From assembly GCA_965219035.1 (NCBI GenBank), contig CBDCMR010000004.1, positions 1,488,001-1,552,000 on the forward strand: DNA of 64,000 nt, read 5' to 3'. A model generated the notes under the pieces. It did not search any database and had not been told where the DNA came from. It saw nothing but the letters and a program-made list of their open reading frames with translations. Made by a program: the position numbers and the translations under genes. Origin of the DNA: CBDCKN01 sp965219035. GTDB lineage: Bacteria; Gemmatimonadota; Gemmatimonadetes; Longimicrobiales; Gaopeijiaceae. Shown one piece after another: positions 43,221 through 52,955 of the stretch. How positions within the stretch are numbered: the stretch's first letter is position 1; every line of letters starts with the position of its first letter.

Positions 43221-44558
43221 ATGGATCCACTCCTGGCCACCCTTATCCTCATCCTTGTGGCCCTTTTGGGAGCTCGCTTCTCGTTCTCCACCGAGAACGT
43301 GCCGGCAGGCCCGCGGCTCCTCTTCCGGACGGGTACTCACTTCATCTTCGTGGGCTTCGTGCTGGGACCCTCCGTGATGGGGCTCGTCACTGCCGACGCC
43401 CTCGAGCACCTCTTCCCCTTCGTGGCACTGGGCCTGGGATGGGTGGGGCTTCTCTTCGGGCTCCAGTCCGAGCGGGACACGCTACGGGCCTTTCCAGGTA
43501 CGCTGCACGTATTCGCGGCCGGCCAGGCCCTCCTCACATTCGTCGTCCTTTCCGCGGTGGGCATAGGAGCACTCTTCGCAGTGGGGTTCGCCGGCCGGGC
43601 CGAGGTCCTCCTGGTGCTCCTGGCGGCGGCCACCGCCTCCATCTCCGCGCCGGCGGGAATCGCCATCATCTCGTCGAACTTCCTCGTCCGGGGCCAGGTG
43701 CGTGAGATGTTGCTGTTCGTGGCTTCCATGGACGCCCTAGTGGGGATCACGGCCTTGCAGATGATCTACTCGAATTATCACGCGGCCGGCGTGCTCGACT
43801 TCCTCGGAAGCATCCCGGCACCCATCTGGACCCTCCTCGCCGTGTCTGTCGGAGTCCTCTGCGGAATCATCTTCGTCTGGCTGACGCGCGACCGAACGGA
43901 GATGGAGGAGCTGGTCCTCTTCCTCATCGGCATCGCGGCCTTCGCGTCCGGCGCAGCGCTTAAGCTCCACCTTTCACCCCTCTTCGTCTGCCTCATAATG
44001 GGCGTAGTAGTGGGAAATCTCGTCCCGGACCCTCGCCGGGTCCTTCGCGTCATGGTCAAGTGGGAAAAGCCGGTCTACGTAGTCCTCCTGATTCTTGCCG
44101 GAGCCCTCATCCGCTTCCCGACGGCTTGGATCATGCCCCTCGCCCTGGGATATGCGCTCCTCCGCGGCGGCGCCAAGATCGTGGCATGCGGCGCCATGGT
44201 GCGGATTGCGGAGCCGGGCTTCTCCACCCCACCTTTTCTGGGTCTCGGCCTCGTTCCCCAGGGCGGCATCTCACTCGCCATGGCGTTGTCCGCCTTCCTG
44301 ACCTTCTATGGGCTCCAAGTGGGAGGCGTGGACGCCAGCCAGGCCCTGTTCAGCGTCGTGGTTCTAGGCGTCGTGATTTCCGAGCTGGTGGGTCCGGTGC
44401 TCACGACTGCCACGCTGCGACGAGCCGGTGAGATCTCCTCTCGGGTCGAAGAAGCCCTGGCCCAGGGAGACGACCAACAGGCCCGAGCTCACGCTGCGCG
44501 GCATACCCGGGGCGTGGCCGCAGAAGCCGAAGGTGGCGGGGAGGGCGTGGCCGAGTGA
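43221..44558 (+). CDS. Cation/proton antiporter (CPA family, NhaP/KefB-like)
   Basis: 445 residues with about 12 membrane helices. HFIFVGFVLGPSVMGLV, LAAATASISAPAGIAIIS and LLFVASMDALVGITAL (the D of SMDAL in the ion-binding region) match Na+(K+)/H+ exchangers; LGLVPQGGISLAMALSAF is the second conserved helix. No NAD-binding TrkA-N domain; a charged cytoplasmic tail (about 410-445) instead. The linked EIIA and PII-like genes probably supply control. Confidence 0.85.
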   Translation: MDPLLATLILILVALLGARFSFSTENVPAGPRLLFRTGTHFIFVGFVLGPSVMGLVTADALEHLFPFVALGLGWVGLLFGLQSERDTLRAFPGTLHVFAAGQALLTFVVLSAVGIGALFAVGFAGRAEVLLVLLAAATASISAPAGIAIISSNFLVRGQVREMLLFVASMDALVGITALQMIYSNYHAAGVLDFLGSIPAPIWTLLAVSVGVLCGIIFVWLTRDRTEMEELVLFLIGIAAFASGAALKLHLSPLFVCLIMGVVVGNLVPDPRRVLRVMVKWEKPVYVVLLILAGALIRFPTAWIMPLALGYALLRGGAKIVACGAMVRIAEPGFSTPPFLGLGLVPQGGISLAMALSAFLTFYGLQVGGVDASQALFSVVVLGVVISELVGPVLTTATLRRAGEISSRVEEALAQGDDQQARAHAARHTRGVAAEAEGGGEGVAE

Positions 44559-44634
44559 TCCAGGGAGAGGACGCGTCGAAAGCGAGCCGGCATCGTACCC
44601 GGGGAGCCAACCTGGAACTCTGACGTCCTGAGCT

Positions 44635-44640
44635 TATACA
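44635..44640 (+). promoter_or_regulatory. Candidate -10 (TATACA) for a leaderless transcript
   Basis: TATACA is followed by 7 bases and the ATG at 44648, the same spacing as before rsmI. A CTGGAA hexamer lies at 17 bases. No Shine-Dalgarno. Confidence 0.4.
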
Positions 44641-44647
44641 TTTGGCC

Positions 44648-45223
44648 ATGGCACATCGACTTCTTATCCCTGCTCTACTGCCCCTCCAGGGCACTACGCA
44701 GGCGCTCGCCCAGCCCGGAGGGCTCCAGGTCGCAGCCGACATCTCGGCGGTGGCACTGGCTGCGATATCGGCTTTACTGCTGTTGACCATGTTGGTGCTG
44801 CTCGTCCAGCTACGTAAGCTGCTCACCGCCCTTCAACGGCAGCTGCAGCCGGTCGCGGACCGCGCCCGCGGAGCGGCCGAGAACGTGGAGTTCATCTCCG
44901 CTGTGGTTCGCGAAGACGTCCAGAAGATCCACTCCTCGGTGGCCGGACTCTCGGACAGGCTCAAGGACGCTTCTCAGCGCATGGAGGAGAGAGTCGAGGA
45001 GTTCAACGCCCTCATGGACGTGGTACAGAACGAAGCCGAATCCGTCGTGCTGGATACCGCGGCCGCTGTCCGCGGGGTTCGTGCCGGGGCCCAGACCATA
45101 GGAGAGGGGGTGGCCTCCGAAGAGCCCGATGCCGAGGCCGTGCCGAACCCCGGGGCTGGAGAGTCGGAGGAGGCCGGCGATACGGCTGGAGCCGTGGTCA
45201 CGGGAGACGCCGAGACCACGTGA
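44648..45223 (+). CDS. DUF948-like membrane-anchored coiled-coil protein
   Basis: 191 residues from ATG 44648 (a TTG two codons earlier is possible). One membrane helix at about 35-58 (AVALAAISALLLLTMLVLLVQLR), then a helical region (LTALQRQLQPVADRARGAAENVEFISAVVREDVQKIHSSVAGLSDRL in part) as in DUF948/YtxG proteins, and an acidic Ala/Glu-rich tail. Function unknown. Its stop overlaps the next gene's GTG. Confidence 0.7.
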   Translation: MAHRLLIPALLPLQGTTQALAQPGGLQVAADISAVALAAISALLLLTMLVLLVQLRKLLTALQRQLQPVADRARGAAENVEFISAVVREDVQKIHSSVAGLSDRLKDASQRMEERVEEFNALMDVVQNEAESVVLDTAAAVRGVRAGAQTIGEGVASEEPDAEAVPNPGAGESEEAGDTAGAVVTGDAETT

Positions 45224-46137
45224 AGATCGTCTGGACCCTCTCGATAGCACTCGGCTGGGTCCTCCTCGATCCTGAGCCTCTGTGGGCATGGGGCCCGGGA
45301 ACCCACATCGCGCTAGGAGAGACCCTTCTCGCGTCTCTCTACCTGCTCCCGCCGGCCATACGGGCGATCATCGAGTCCAACCCGCTTCACTTCCTGTACG
45401 GATCTATCGCCGCCGACATCTCATTTGCCAAGAAGTACGTCCCAGAAGGCAGGCACTGCCATCACTGGCACGTGGGTGAGGAGATCCTGGCCACCGCTGA
45501 CAGCCCGCGCCTGACGTCGGTGGGCTACGGCTACCTCGCTCATCTGGCGGCGGACACGGTCGCCCACAATCTCTTCGTGCCCCGGCAGCTGCTCACCACG
45601 AGCACCACGCAAGCACTCGGCCACGCGTACTGGGAGCACCGCATGGACATGCATGTCGGAGAGGAGTACCTGACCAAAGCCAGACATCTGGTCATGGAGA
45701 ACGACTACTCCGAAGCGGACGAGCTCTTCGACCGGGTCCTCAGCGGCACCATCTTCAGCTTTCACACCAATCGCAGGATCTTCCGCGGGATGATCCGCTT
45801 CAGTGATCACGACCGCTGGAAGCAGGTGTTCGAGCGGGTCTTGCAGAAGTCACGCTTCGACCTGCCCCATGCCGCGGTGGAGACGTACGACGCCCTCTCG
45901 TTCGAGTACGTCGTCGACTACCTGGTATCGCGGGAGAGCTCCCGCCCGGCCATGCTCGACCCCACGGGAGAGCTCAACCTGAGGCTGGCGAAGAAGGTGC
46001 GTCGTCTCACCATGGCCCGGGGAGGGGCCGCCGACCCGGCTCACTTACAACAGAGCGCCGACGAGTTCTTTCCCCTGCCTGGCGACGCGGTCATCCACTG
46101 GCCCGAACGGGAGGGCATGGCGGTCATCAGCGACTGA
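45220..46137 (+). CDS. Zinc-dependent phospholipase C-like protein
   Basis: 305 residues from GTG 45220 (overlaps the previous TGA). Signal peptide about 1-23, then WGPGTHIALGE, the N-terminal Trp-His start of the PF00882 fold; further metal-site candidates are HFLYGSIAADISFAK, RHCHHWHVGEEI, GYLAHLAADTVAHNLFVP and HAYWEHRMDM. Substrate unknown; many homologues annotated only as zinc-dependent phospholipase C family. The end overlaps the convergent gatB gene by 11 bases. Confidence 0.8.
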   Translation: MKIVWTLSIALGWVLLDPEPLWAWGPGTHIALGETLLASLYLLPPAIRAIIESNPLHFLYGSIAADISFAKKYVPEGRHCHHWHVGEEILATADSPRLTSVGYGYLAHLAADTVAHNLFVPRQLLTTSTTQALGHAYWEHRMDMHVGEEYLTKARHLVMENDYSEADELFDRVLSGTIFSFHTNRRIFRGMIRFSDHDRWKQVFERVLQKSRFDLPHAAVETYDALSFEYVVDYLVSRESSRPAMLDPTGELNLRLAKKVRRLTMARGGAADPAHLQQSADEFFPLPGDAVIHWPEREGMAVISD

Positions 46138-47557
46138 GCCGTTCCCTGAGAAGGTCTCCGGTGGCCTTGGGGTCGGCGCGCCCCCCCGACCGCCGCATGA
46201 CGCGGCCGATGAAGTGACCCAGAAGCTTGGCCTCGCCTCCTCGATATCGCTCCACCTCCTCGGGACTCTCCGCCAACACGCCGTCCACCCACGTCTCGAG
46301 CTCATCGGTGTCCTGGACCTGGGCGAGGCCCTCGGACTCGACGATTTCCGGGGCGCGACGGCCCGAGTCCACCATGCGTCCCAGCACCGTTCGTCCCATG
46401 CTGCCGGACAGCGTGCCGTTCTCCACGAGGGAGATGAGCTCCGCCACGTCGGCGGGTGTCGGGCCAAGGCCAGCGATGTCTCGACGAACCCGGTTCGCCT
46501 CCTTGAGGAGGGGGCCTCGGGCCCAGTTGGAGGCGGTCTTGGGATTCCCCAACAGGGACGCGAGCTCCTCGAAATAGTCCGCCAGTGAGGGGGAGGAGGT
46601 GAGGACCTCCACATCCCCCTCGGGAAGAGCCAACTCCTCCAAAAGTCGTGACCTCCGCTCGTGGGGCAGCTCCGGCAGCGCCTCCCGCGACCGCGTCACG
46701 CGGTCGGCGTAGAGCCGGAGGAGGGGAAGATCGGGGTCGGGGAAGTAGCGATAGTCGTGGCTCTCCTCCTTGGAGCGCATGGACCGCACCGTGCCGTCAC
46801 GCTCGTCCCAAAGGAGGGTCTCCTGAATCACGGCCTCACCGGATTCGAGCACCTCTTCTTGCCTCTCCACCTCACGTTGAAGGGCCTTCTCCACAGCCGA
46901 GAACGAGTTCAGGTTCTTGACCTCGGTCTTCACACCCAGCTCCTGCGAGCCGAAGGCCCTGAGCGAGACGTTGGCGTCCACCCGGAGGCTGCCTTCCTCC
47001 ATGTTGCAGTCGCTCACGTCCAGGTACTCCAGCGTGCGCTTGAGCCCTTGCAGGAAGGCTCTGGCCTCAACCGGCGTCCGGAGGTCCGGCTCGGTCACGA
47101 TCTCGATGAGCGGGACGCCCGCCCGGTTGAGGTCCACGGCCGTCCCCTCCGGATAGCGGTCGTGAACGGACTTACCGGCGTCTTCTTCGAGATGGGTCCG
47201 GCGGATCCCAATCGGACGCGCGTCGGATCCCGACCCGACCACGACGGATCCATCGGTGGCGAGGGGCTGCTCGAACTGCGTGATCTGATACCCCTTCGGC
47301 AGATCAGGGTAGAAGTAGCTCTTGCGCGCGAAGACGCTCACCCTGTGGACCTGGCAGCCGAGGCCCAGGGCCGCCGTGATCGCCAGGTCTACCGCCTCTG
47401 CGTTCAGCACGGGGAGCGCGCCGGGCAACCCCAGGCACACCGGACAAACATGGCTGTTGGGCGGGGCACCGAAGGTCGTGGAGTCGGCACAGAACAGCTT
47501 CTCTGCCGTGCGGAGCTGAACGTGGACCTCCAGGCCGATGACGGTCTCCCAGCTCAT
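46127..47557 (-). CDS. gatB: Asp/Glu-tRNA(Asn/Gln) amidotransferase subunit B
   Basis: 476 residues. Activates Glu-tRNA-Gln (or Asp-tRNA-Asn) for amidation. IGLEVHVQLRTAEKLFCADST near 8-28 with zinc Cys residues (C23, and VCPVCLGLPGALPVLN), YFYPDLPKGYQITQFEQPL, and the C-terminal YqeY-like tail domain ending LGHFIGRVMRRSGGRADPK. Overlaps gatA by 4 bases. Confidence 0.96.
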   Translation of the reverse strand: MSWETVIGLEVHVQLRTAEKLFCADSTTFGAPPNSHVCPVCLGLPGALPVLNAEAVDLAITAALGLGCQVHRVSVFARKSYFYPDLPKGYQITQFEQPLATDGSVVVGSGSDARPIGIRRTHLEEDAGKSVHDRYPEGTAVDLNRAGVPLIEIVTEPDLRTPVEARAFLQGLKRTLEYLDVSDCNMEEGSLRVDANVSLRAFGSQELGVKTEVKNLNSFSAVEKALQREVERQEEVLESGEAVIQETLLWDERDGTVRSMRSKEESHDYRYFPDPDLPLLRLYADRVTRSREALPELPHERRSRLLEELALPEGDVEVLTSSPSLADYFEELASLLGNPKTASNWARGPLLKEANRVRRDIAGLGPTPADVAELISLVENGTLSGSMGRTVLGRMVDSGRRAPEIVESEGLAQVQDTDELETWVDGVLAESPEEVERYRGGEAKLLGHFIGRVMRRSGGRADPKATGDLLRERLSR

Positions 47558-49023
47558 TCCGCCCCTCCTTCCCCAGGGTCTCCCGCAGGAGCTCCCGACC
47601 GACCAGCCGAGTCGCCGGCGGACTCAAGAGCCGCCGCCGCCCGGAACAGGGCAAACTCGCCCCACCAGGGTGCGATGACCTGGCCCCCCACGGGTAGCCC
47701 GCCGGAGTCACCCACCGGTACGGAGATTGCAGGCACGCCAGCCAGGTTCGCCGTGACAGTGAAGACGTCGGCCAGGTACATCTGAAGTGGATCCTCGATG
47801 CGCTCACCGAGGGGAAACGCCACCGTAGGGGACGTGGGAGTGAACAGTACGTCGATCCCGTCCTGGAAGACCTCCCCGAAATCCACCGACACCAGGCGAC
47901 GCACCCGTTGGGCCCGGCCGTAGTACTGGTCATAGTAGCCGGCGGTCAGAGCGAACGTGCCCAGGAGGATCCGTCGTTTCACCTCGTCACCGAACCCGGA
48001 GGTGCGCGTCTCCTCATACAGCTCGCCCAAGTCCCGGCAGCCTTCCTGCCGAGCTCCGTATCGCACGCCGTCGAAACGGGCCAGGTTGCTCGAGGCCTCG
48101 GCGTTGGCCACCACGTAGTAGGCGGGAAGCGCGTACGGAGTGTTGGGGAGCGAAACCTCACGGATGATCGCCCCGCGCTCCTCGAGCGCATCCAGAGCTT
48201 CCTGGCAACGCGTCTGCACTCCTTCCTCCAACGCATCTCCGAAGTACTCCCGGGGCACACCGACCACCAAGCCCTCGGCTCCTTCTTCACATGCCGCCGC
48301 CAGGTCGGGGATGGTCCGCTCGACCGACGTGGAGTCCAGAGGATCGTGCCCCGCCACGACCTGCAGGAGCTCCGCCGCATCCCGCACGGTTCGCCCGAAC
48401 GTACCGACCTGGTCCAGGGACGAGGCGAATGCGACCAGCCCGTACCGGCTCACGAGACCATAGGTCGGCTTGACCCCCACGACGCCACAGAAGGCGGCAG
48501 GCTGTCGCACCGACCCCCCGGTGTCGGAGCCCAAAGCCCCCGAAACCAGCCCGGCCGCAACGGCGGCCGCGGAGCCTCCCGAGCTGCCGCCGGGCACCCG
48601 GGTGGGATCCACCGGATTTCGCACGGGTCCGAAGGCCGAGTTCTCGCTCGACGAGCCCATGGCGAACTCGTCCATGTTGGTCTTACCCACCACCACGGCC
48701 CCCTCCTCCCGTAGCCGTCGCACGACGGTGGCCTCGTACGGAGAGCGATACCCCTCAAGGATCTTGGAGGCGCACGTAGTGGGGAGCCCGTCGGTGGTGG
48801 CGAGGTTATCCTTGACGGCCACCGGCACCCCGGCGAGCCGTCCTTCGGCCGGCCCTCCTCCCGGTGGCTCGAGGTCGTCGGACGAGAGCACGGCCAGGAA
48901 AGCATTCAGAGGCTCGGGACCCTCTTCACGCTCCCGGAGCTTCTGGAGCGCGGCCTGCCCAGGCTCAAGCGGATGCACATCCCCGGCACGGACAGCCGCG
49001 GCGACGGAGGCGATGTGCGTCAT
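47554..49023 (-). CDS. gatA: Asp/Glu-tRNA(Asn/Gln) amidotransferase subunit A
   Basis: 489 residues, amidase-signature enzyme releasing ammonia from glutamine. Catalytic triad K71 (VAVKDN), S147 and S171 (PGGSSGGSAAAV...GSDTGGSVRQPA), spaced as in known GatA. GVVGVKPTYGLVSRYGLVAFASSLDQVGTFGRTV is also diagnostic. Start overlaps the gatC stop. Confidence 0.97.
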   Translation of the reverse strand: MTHIASVAAAVRAGDVHPLEPGQAALQKLREREEGPEPLNAFLAVLSSDDLEPPGGGPAEGRLAGVPVAVKDNLATTDGLPTTCASKILEGYRSPYEATVVRRLREEGAVVVGKTNMDEFAMGSSSENSAFGPVRNPVDPTRVPGGSSGGSAAAVAAGLVSGALGSDTGGSVRQPAAFCGVVGVKPTYGLVSRYGLVAFASSLDQVGTFGRTVRDAAELLQVVAGHDPLDSTSVERTIPDLAAACEEGAEGLVVGVPREYFGDALEEGVQTRCQEALDALEERGAIIREVSLPNTPYALPAYYVVANAEASSNLARFDGVRYGARQEGCRDLGELYEETRTSGFGDEVKRRILLGTFALTAGYYDQYYGRAQRVRRLVSVDFGEVFQDGIDVLFTPTSPTVAFPLGERIEDPLQMYLADVFTVTANLAGVPAISVPVGDSGGLPVGGQVIAPWWGEFALFRAAAALESAGDSAGRSGAPAGDPGEGGAE

Positions 49024-49340
49024 TCCTGGCTCGAGGGCTTGTCCTCACCACCGAGGGACGGTGGGGAGGGAACGACGAAGAAACCGTCTCTGAAGTCCGG
49101 CGCGTAGTCGTTGGGCGGCCCGACCATGGGATCGGGCTGCCATTCCCCGGGACCGCGCTCGGGGGCGCCACCTTCGCTGGGATCCACGGCCTGCCCACCG
49201 TCTACGGACACCGACGACATAGTATCCACGTACTCCAGAATGTCGTTGAGGTCTCGCCCAAGCGCTTCGACCTCCGCCTCTGTAAGGCGCACACGAGCGA
49301 GCTCCGCGATCCGACGAACGTCTTCGCGACTTACAGACAC
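49020..49340 (-). CDS. gatC: Asp/Glu-tRNA(Asn/Gln) amidotransferase subunit C
   Basis: 106 residues. VSREDVRRIAELARVRLTEAEVEALGRDLNDILEYVDTM is the standard GatC N-terminus, and DPSEGGAPERG with the PNDYAPDFRDGFFVVPSP end is usual. The presence of gatCAB without a seen glnS fits an indirect Gln-tRNA (or Asn-tRNA) route. Confidence 0.94.
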   Translation of the reverse strand: MSVSREDVRRIAELARVRLTEAEVEALGRDLNDILEYVDTMSSVSVDGGQAVDPSEGGAPERGPGEWQPDPMVGPPNDYAPDFRDGFFVVPSPPSLGGEDKPSSQE

Positions 49341-49349
49341 GACGCGCTG

Positions 49350-51596
49350 TCAGTCGTAGTCACGGCGGAGACTCGCGTACCGGACCAGCAGCCTCTTGCT
49401 GCCCACCGACTCGAAGTTGATGGTCACCTTGAGATCTCTCCCGAAGCCCGAGACTTCGCCCACGGTCCCGGACCCTAACGTCTCGTGGACCACCCTCTCA
49501 CCTTTCACAAAGCGTGGAAGGTCCTGGTTGAGGGCGGCGTCGAGATCGAGATCGTCGTCGGGCGCCTCTCGGTAGCTGGCCGACGATCTATCCCGGCGGG
49601 CCCTACGTGACAGGTAACCTCCCGTACTCCCCACGACCGAGGTCTCCACCTCTTCCAGGAGATGCTCGGGGATGGCTGCGACGAACGGTGAGAGACGTCC
49701 ATACATGATGTCGCCGGCGCGCCGTCGTTGCCGAGCGTGCGTCAGAAAGAGCTTGTCCTCGGCCCGCGTGATCCCGACGTAAAAGAGGCGACGCTCCTCC
49801 TCGAGCTCCGCGGGCTCGTCGTAGGCGCGGCTCAACGGGAAGAGCCCGTCTTCGAGCCCCGAGATGAACACCACCGGAAACTCCAGCCCCTTGGCGTTGT
49901 GGAGGGTCATCATCGTCACCGCGTCGGCGTCCGGGTCGTGGCGATCCACGTCGGCCACGAGTGCGACCTGTTGGAGAAACAGATCGAGCTCGGTGAAGTG
50001 ATCGAAGTCGTCGTCTTCCAGCTCCTCCATGAGCTCCGCATTGTAGTCGAGCGCCCCGGCGATGAGCTCGCGCACGTTGTCGGCCCGATCCTCTCCCTCG
50101 GGTCCTTCGTCCTCGAGATGGCGTGAGAGCTCCAGTTCCTCCACGAGACTCTCTAGTAGCTCACCTACGCGCATCTGGGAGGCCAGCGCCGAATACCTCT
50201 GTATCAGTATGGCGAACGGCTTGAGGCCCCTGGCGCCCGCCGTCGGAATCTCGGGCGCTTCGTCGGCCCTTGAGGCCGCTTCCAGCAGTCCGATCTCCTG
50301 GGACTCGGCCCAACTCGCCAGACGCTCCTGTGTGGCGGCGCCGACCCCGCGGCGGGGGTAGTTAACGATGCGCTCGAACGCCCCGGCATCCAGGGGATTC
50401 GAGATGAGCCGCAGGTAGGCCAGGACGTCCTGGATCTCACGACGCTCGTAGAACCGGACCCCGCCGACGATCTGGTACGGCAAGCCCCGCCGGCGAAACG
50501 CGTCCTCCAGCGCCCGGGATTGGGCGTTGGTGCGATAGAGGATGGCTACTTCGCGATGCGTGAGACCGGGATCCTCCGCCAGGCGGCCCTCGATCTGATC
50601 GCAGATCCAACGCGCCTCATCCGTCTCGCCGGCAGAGGTCAGGAGCGTGATCCGCTCCCCCCCTGCTCGATCCGTGCGCAGCGTCTTCCCCTTCCGCTGC
50701 ATGTTCTCCGCGATGACCGTGTTGGCCGCCGAGAGGATCACTTCGGTGGAGCGGTAGTTCTGCTCCAAGCGCACGACATGTGCACCCAGAAATGCCGTCT
50801 CGAAGTCGAGGATGTTTCGGATGTCGGCTCCCCGCCAGCCGTAGATACTCTGATCGTCGTCTCCCACGACCATGAGGTTCTGGTGCTCCGACGCCAAAAG
50901 CTCCACGAAGCGGAACTGGGCCCGGTTCGTGTCCTGATACTCGTCCACCAGCACGAAGTTGAAGCGGAGTCGATACCTGCTCAGAAGGTCCGGATCGGCC
51001 TCTAGAAGCTCCACCGGCTTGACCAGCAGGTCATCGAAGTCGAACGCGTTCTGGTTCTTCAACGACTCCTGGTACGCTGGGTACACTCGGGCCACGTTGC
51101 GGGCGAAGATGTCGAAGCTCCCCTCATTCTCCTCGACGAACCGCTGCGGCGAGACGAGCTGATTCTTCACTCCGCTCAGGTGCGCGCGAATCGCCTTCGG
51201 GCTCCAACGCCGCGTGTCCAGCCCCACCGCCTCGGCCGTCTTCTTGATGAGCTTGAGACTCTGCTCGGCATCGAAGATGGTGAAGGTATTCGTCCAACCC
51301 AGGCTCGGAGCATGCCGGCGCAGAAGGCGAGCACCCAGGGAGTGGAACGTGCCGATCCACATGCCTCGGGGCTCCTCGCCCAGCAGAACGGTGATCCTCT
51401 CCCGCATCTCGCCAGCTGCCTTGTTGGTGAACGTGACGGACAAGATATGGTCAGGGGGGACGCCCTGTTCGTGGATCAGGTGAGCGACGCGGGTGGTGAG
51501 GACGCGGGTCTTGCCCGACCCGGCGCCTGCCAAGACGAGTAGCGGTCCCTCGAAGTGCGTCACCGCCTCGCGTTGGTTCTCGTTCAGCTGCGTCAA
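49350..51596 (-). CDS. pcrA: UvrD/PcrA-type superfamily 1 DNA helicase
   Basis: About 748 residues from TTG 51596 (MTQLNENQREAVTHFEG). No ATG or GTG lies in the frame between here and the kinase gene stop at 51665, so the start is a TTG or an unusual codon. Walker A GAGSGKT at 24-30, then TFTNKAAGEMRERI, LVDEYQDTNRAQFRFVE (motif II), GDDDQSIYGWRGAD, VRLEQNYRST and VTMMTLHNAKGLEFPVVFISGLEDG. C-terminal Tudor-like segment GERVVHETLGSGTVGEVSGFGRDLKVTINFE. Unwinds DNA in repair and at blocked forks. Confidence 0.93.
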   Translation of the reverse strand: MTQLNENQREAVTHFEGPLLVLAGAGSGKTRVLTTRVAHLIHEQGVPPDHILSVTFTNKAAGEMRERITVLLGEEPRGMWIGTFHSLGARLLRRHAPSLGWTNTFTIFDAEQSLKLIKKTAEAVGLDTRRWSPKAIRAHLSGVKNQLVSPQRFVEENEGSFDIFARNVARVYPAYQESLKNQNAFDFDDLLVKPVELLEADPDLLSRYRLRFNFVLVDEYQDTNRAQFRFVELLASEHQNLMVVGDDDQSIYGWRGADIRNILDFETAFLGAHVVRLEQNYRSTEVILSAANTVIAENMQRKGKTLRTDRAGGERITLLTSAGETDEARWICDQIEGRLAEDPGLTHREVAILYRTNAQSRALEDAFRRRGLPYQIVGGVRFYERREIQDVLAYLRLISNPLDAGAFERIVNYPRRGVGAATQERLASWAESQEIGLLEAASRADEAPEIPTAGARGLKPFAILIQRYSALASQMRVGELLESLVEELELSRHLEDEGPEGEDRADNVRELIAGALDYNAELMEELEDDDFDHFTELDLFLQQVALVADVDRHDPDADAVTMMTLHNAKGLEFPVVFISGLEDGLFPLSRAYDEPAELEEERRLFYVGITRAEDKLFLTHARQRRRAGDIMYGRLSPFVAAIPEHLLEEVETSVVGSTGGYLSRRARRDRSSASYREAPDDDLDLDAALNQDLPRFVKGERVVHETLGSGTVGEVSGFGRDLKVTINFESVGSKRLLVRYASLRRDYD

Positions 51597-51664
51597 ATAC
51601 GAATCGGAGGCGACCGCGCGCCGGTCCCGTGCTTCAGCAGAGGTGTTCAGTGCATCGACTCCGA

Positions 51665-52882
51665 TCAGGGACGGGCCGCAGGAAGACGGACCTCGAAGGT
51701 GGCTCCAGCACCCTCGGTGTCCAGAAGATAAATGTGACCCTTGTGGCCAGACTCGACGATCCGACGGGACAGGGTGAGGCCGACCCCCCAACCACGGTCC
51801 TTTCCGCTGACGCCGGGCTCGAAAATCTTGTCGCTCACCTCCGGATCCACCCCCGGGCCCGTATCCGTGATGCGCAGATGCACCCAGCCCGGAAGACCCT
51901 TTCGGACCTGCAGCCGGATCTCGCCCCCCCGTCCGGCCATCGCGTCCAAGGCGTTCTTCACCACGTTCTCGAGAGCCCACGAGAGGAGCACTTCATTCCC
52001 GAGGATCTTCGGCATACCCTTGGGCACGTCGACGACGATGAGGATGCCAGTGGTGAGCCTGGGAAGACGCGCCTGCAGGTAGCTCTCCAACTCCCTCACG
52101 ACCTCACGGATGTCCAGGGGCTCCAGCTCAGGATCCCGACCGATGAGTTCGAAGCGGTGGCTGATACGCTCCAGCCTCACGAGATCCTCCTCGATCCCAC
52201 CGGCGACGGTGTCGGACTCGACGGATCCGGGCCTTTCCTCCACCGGCAGGCGGAGAAGCTCCAGCCAGCCCTGCAGGGACGAGATGGGCGTCCCCAACTG
52301 GTGAGCCAGCTCGCGCGCCATGACTGTCCAAGCCTTCTCCTGCTCAGCTCTGCGCTGGTACCGGATCACGAGGAATCCGATGAGCAGGGTGATCGCCAGA
52401 CCGCTGGCCTGGAAGTAGGGAATCCACTTGAGTCCGGACAGCTGTGGAGTATCCCCGAAGTGGATCAGGTTCCCCCCAGCTCCCCTGACGGGCTCGCGGC
52501 CCGTGGCCGTCAGGCGCCGGACCAACGCTTTGACCTGCTCCTGGCCCTCGGGAGTGTAGATGTCGAACGGCAGGTTCTCCACTGAAAGGACGCTGTCAGC
52601 GCCGTCCATGACGATCAGAGGCATGAGCGACCGGATGACGACCTCCTGTAGTTCGAAGAGGGCGAGGTCGAACCGGCCCCCATCCCGGAATCCCTCCTCG
52701 ACCTCCGCCGTCTCCAGGTCTCCCGGGTCCTGGATGAGCTCCTGGGCGAGGGTGAACACCTCCGTCATGAGCTCTTGGTTGCGATGCAGCCCGTCGACGA
52801 TTCTCTTGGTATAGAGGAGATACCAAGCCAGGAGTGCAAAAAAGAGCGTGGCCAGCGCAACGGGCCACTTGATGCGCATCAT
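51665..52882 (-). CDS. Sensor histidine kinase
   Basis: 405 residues. Membrane helices at about 7-24 and 160-175 flank a periplasmic sensor of about 130 residues. H-box ARELAHQLGTPISSLQGW with phospho-acceptor H194, an ELAHQ rather than SHELR variant; then N-box NVVKNALDAMAG, G1 DTGPGVDP, G2 GWGVGLTLSRRIVE. No response regulator is beside it; a lone receiver lies at 54968-55369 on the other strand. It follows serS and precedes pcrA. Confidence 0.9.
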   Translation of the reverse strand: MMRIKWPVALATLFFALLAWYLLYTKRIVDGLHRNQELMTEVFTLAQELIQDPGDLETAEVEEGFRDGGRFDLALFELQEVVIRSLMPLIVMDGADSVLSVENLPFDIYTPEGQEQVKALVRRLTATGREPVRGAGGNLIHFGDTPQLSGLKWIPYFQASGLAITLLIGFLVIRYQRRAEQEKAWTVMARELAHQLGTPISSLQGWLELLRLPVEERPGSVESDTVAGGIEEDLVRLERISHRFELIGRDPELEPLDIREVVRELESYLQARLPRLTTGILIVVDVPKGMPKILGNEVLLSWALENVVKNALDAMAGRGGEIRLQVRKGLPGWVHLRITDTGPGVDPEVSDKIFEPGVSGKDRGWGVGLTLSRRIVESGHKGHIYLLDTEGAGATFEVRLPAARP

Positions 52883-52955
52883 GGGGCGGATCCTCCATTA
52901 CGCTGGTCGATCCCCCTCTGCATTGTCCTGCCCGCCCTACCGGACTCCGGGTCCA

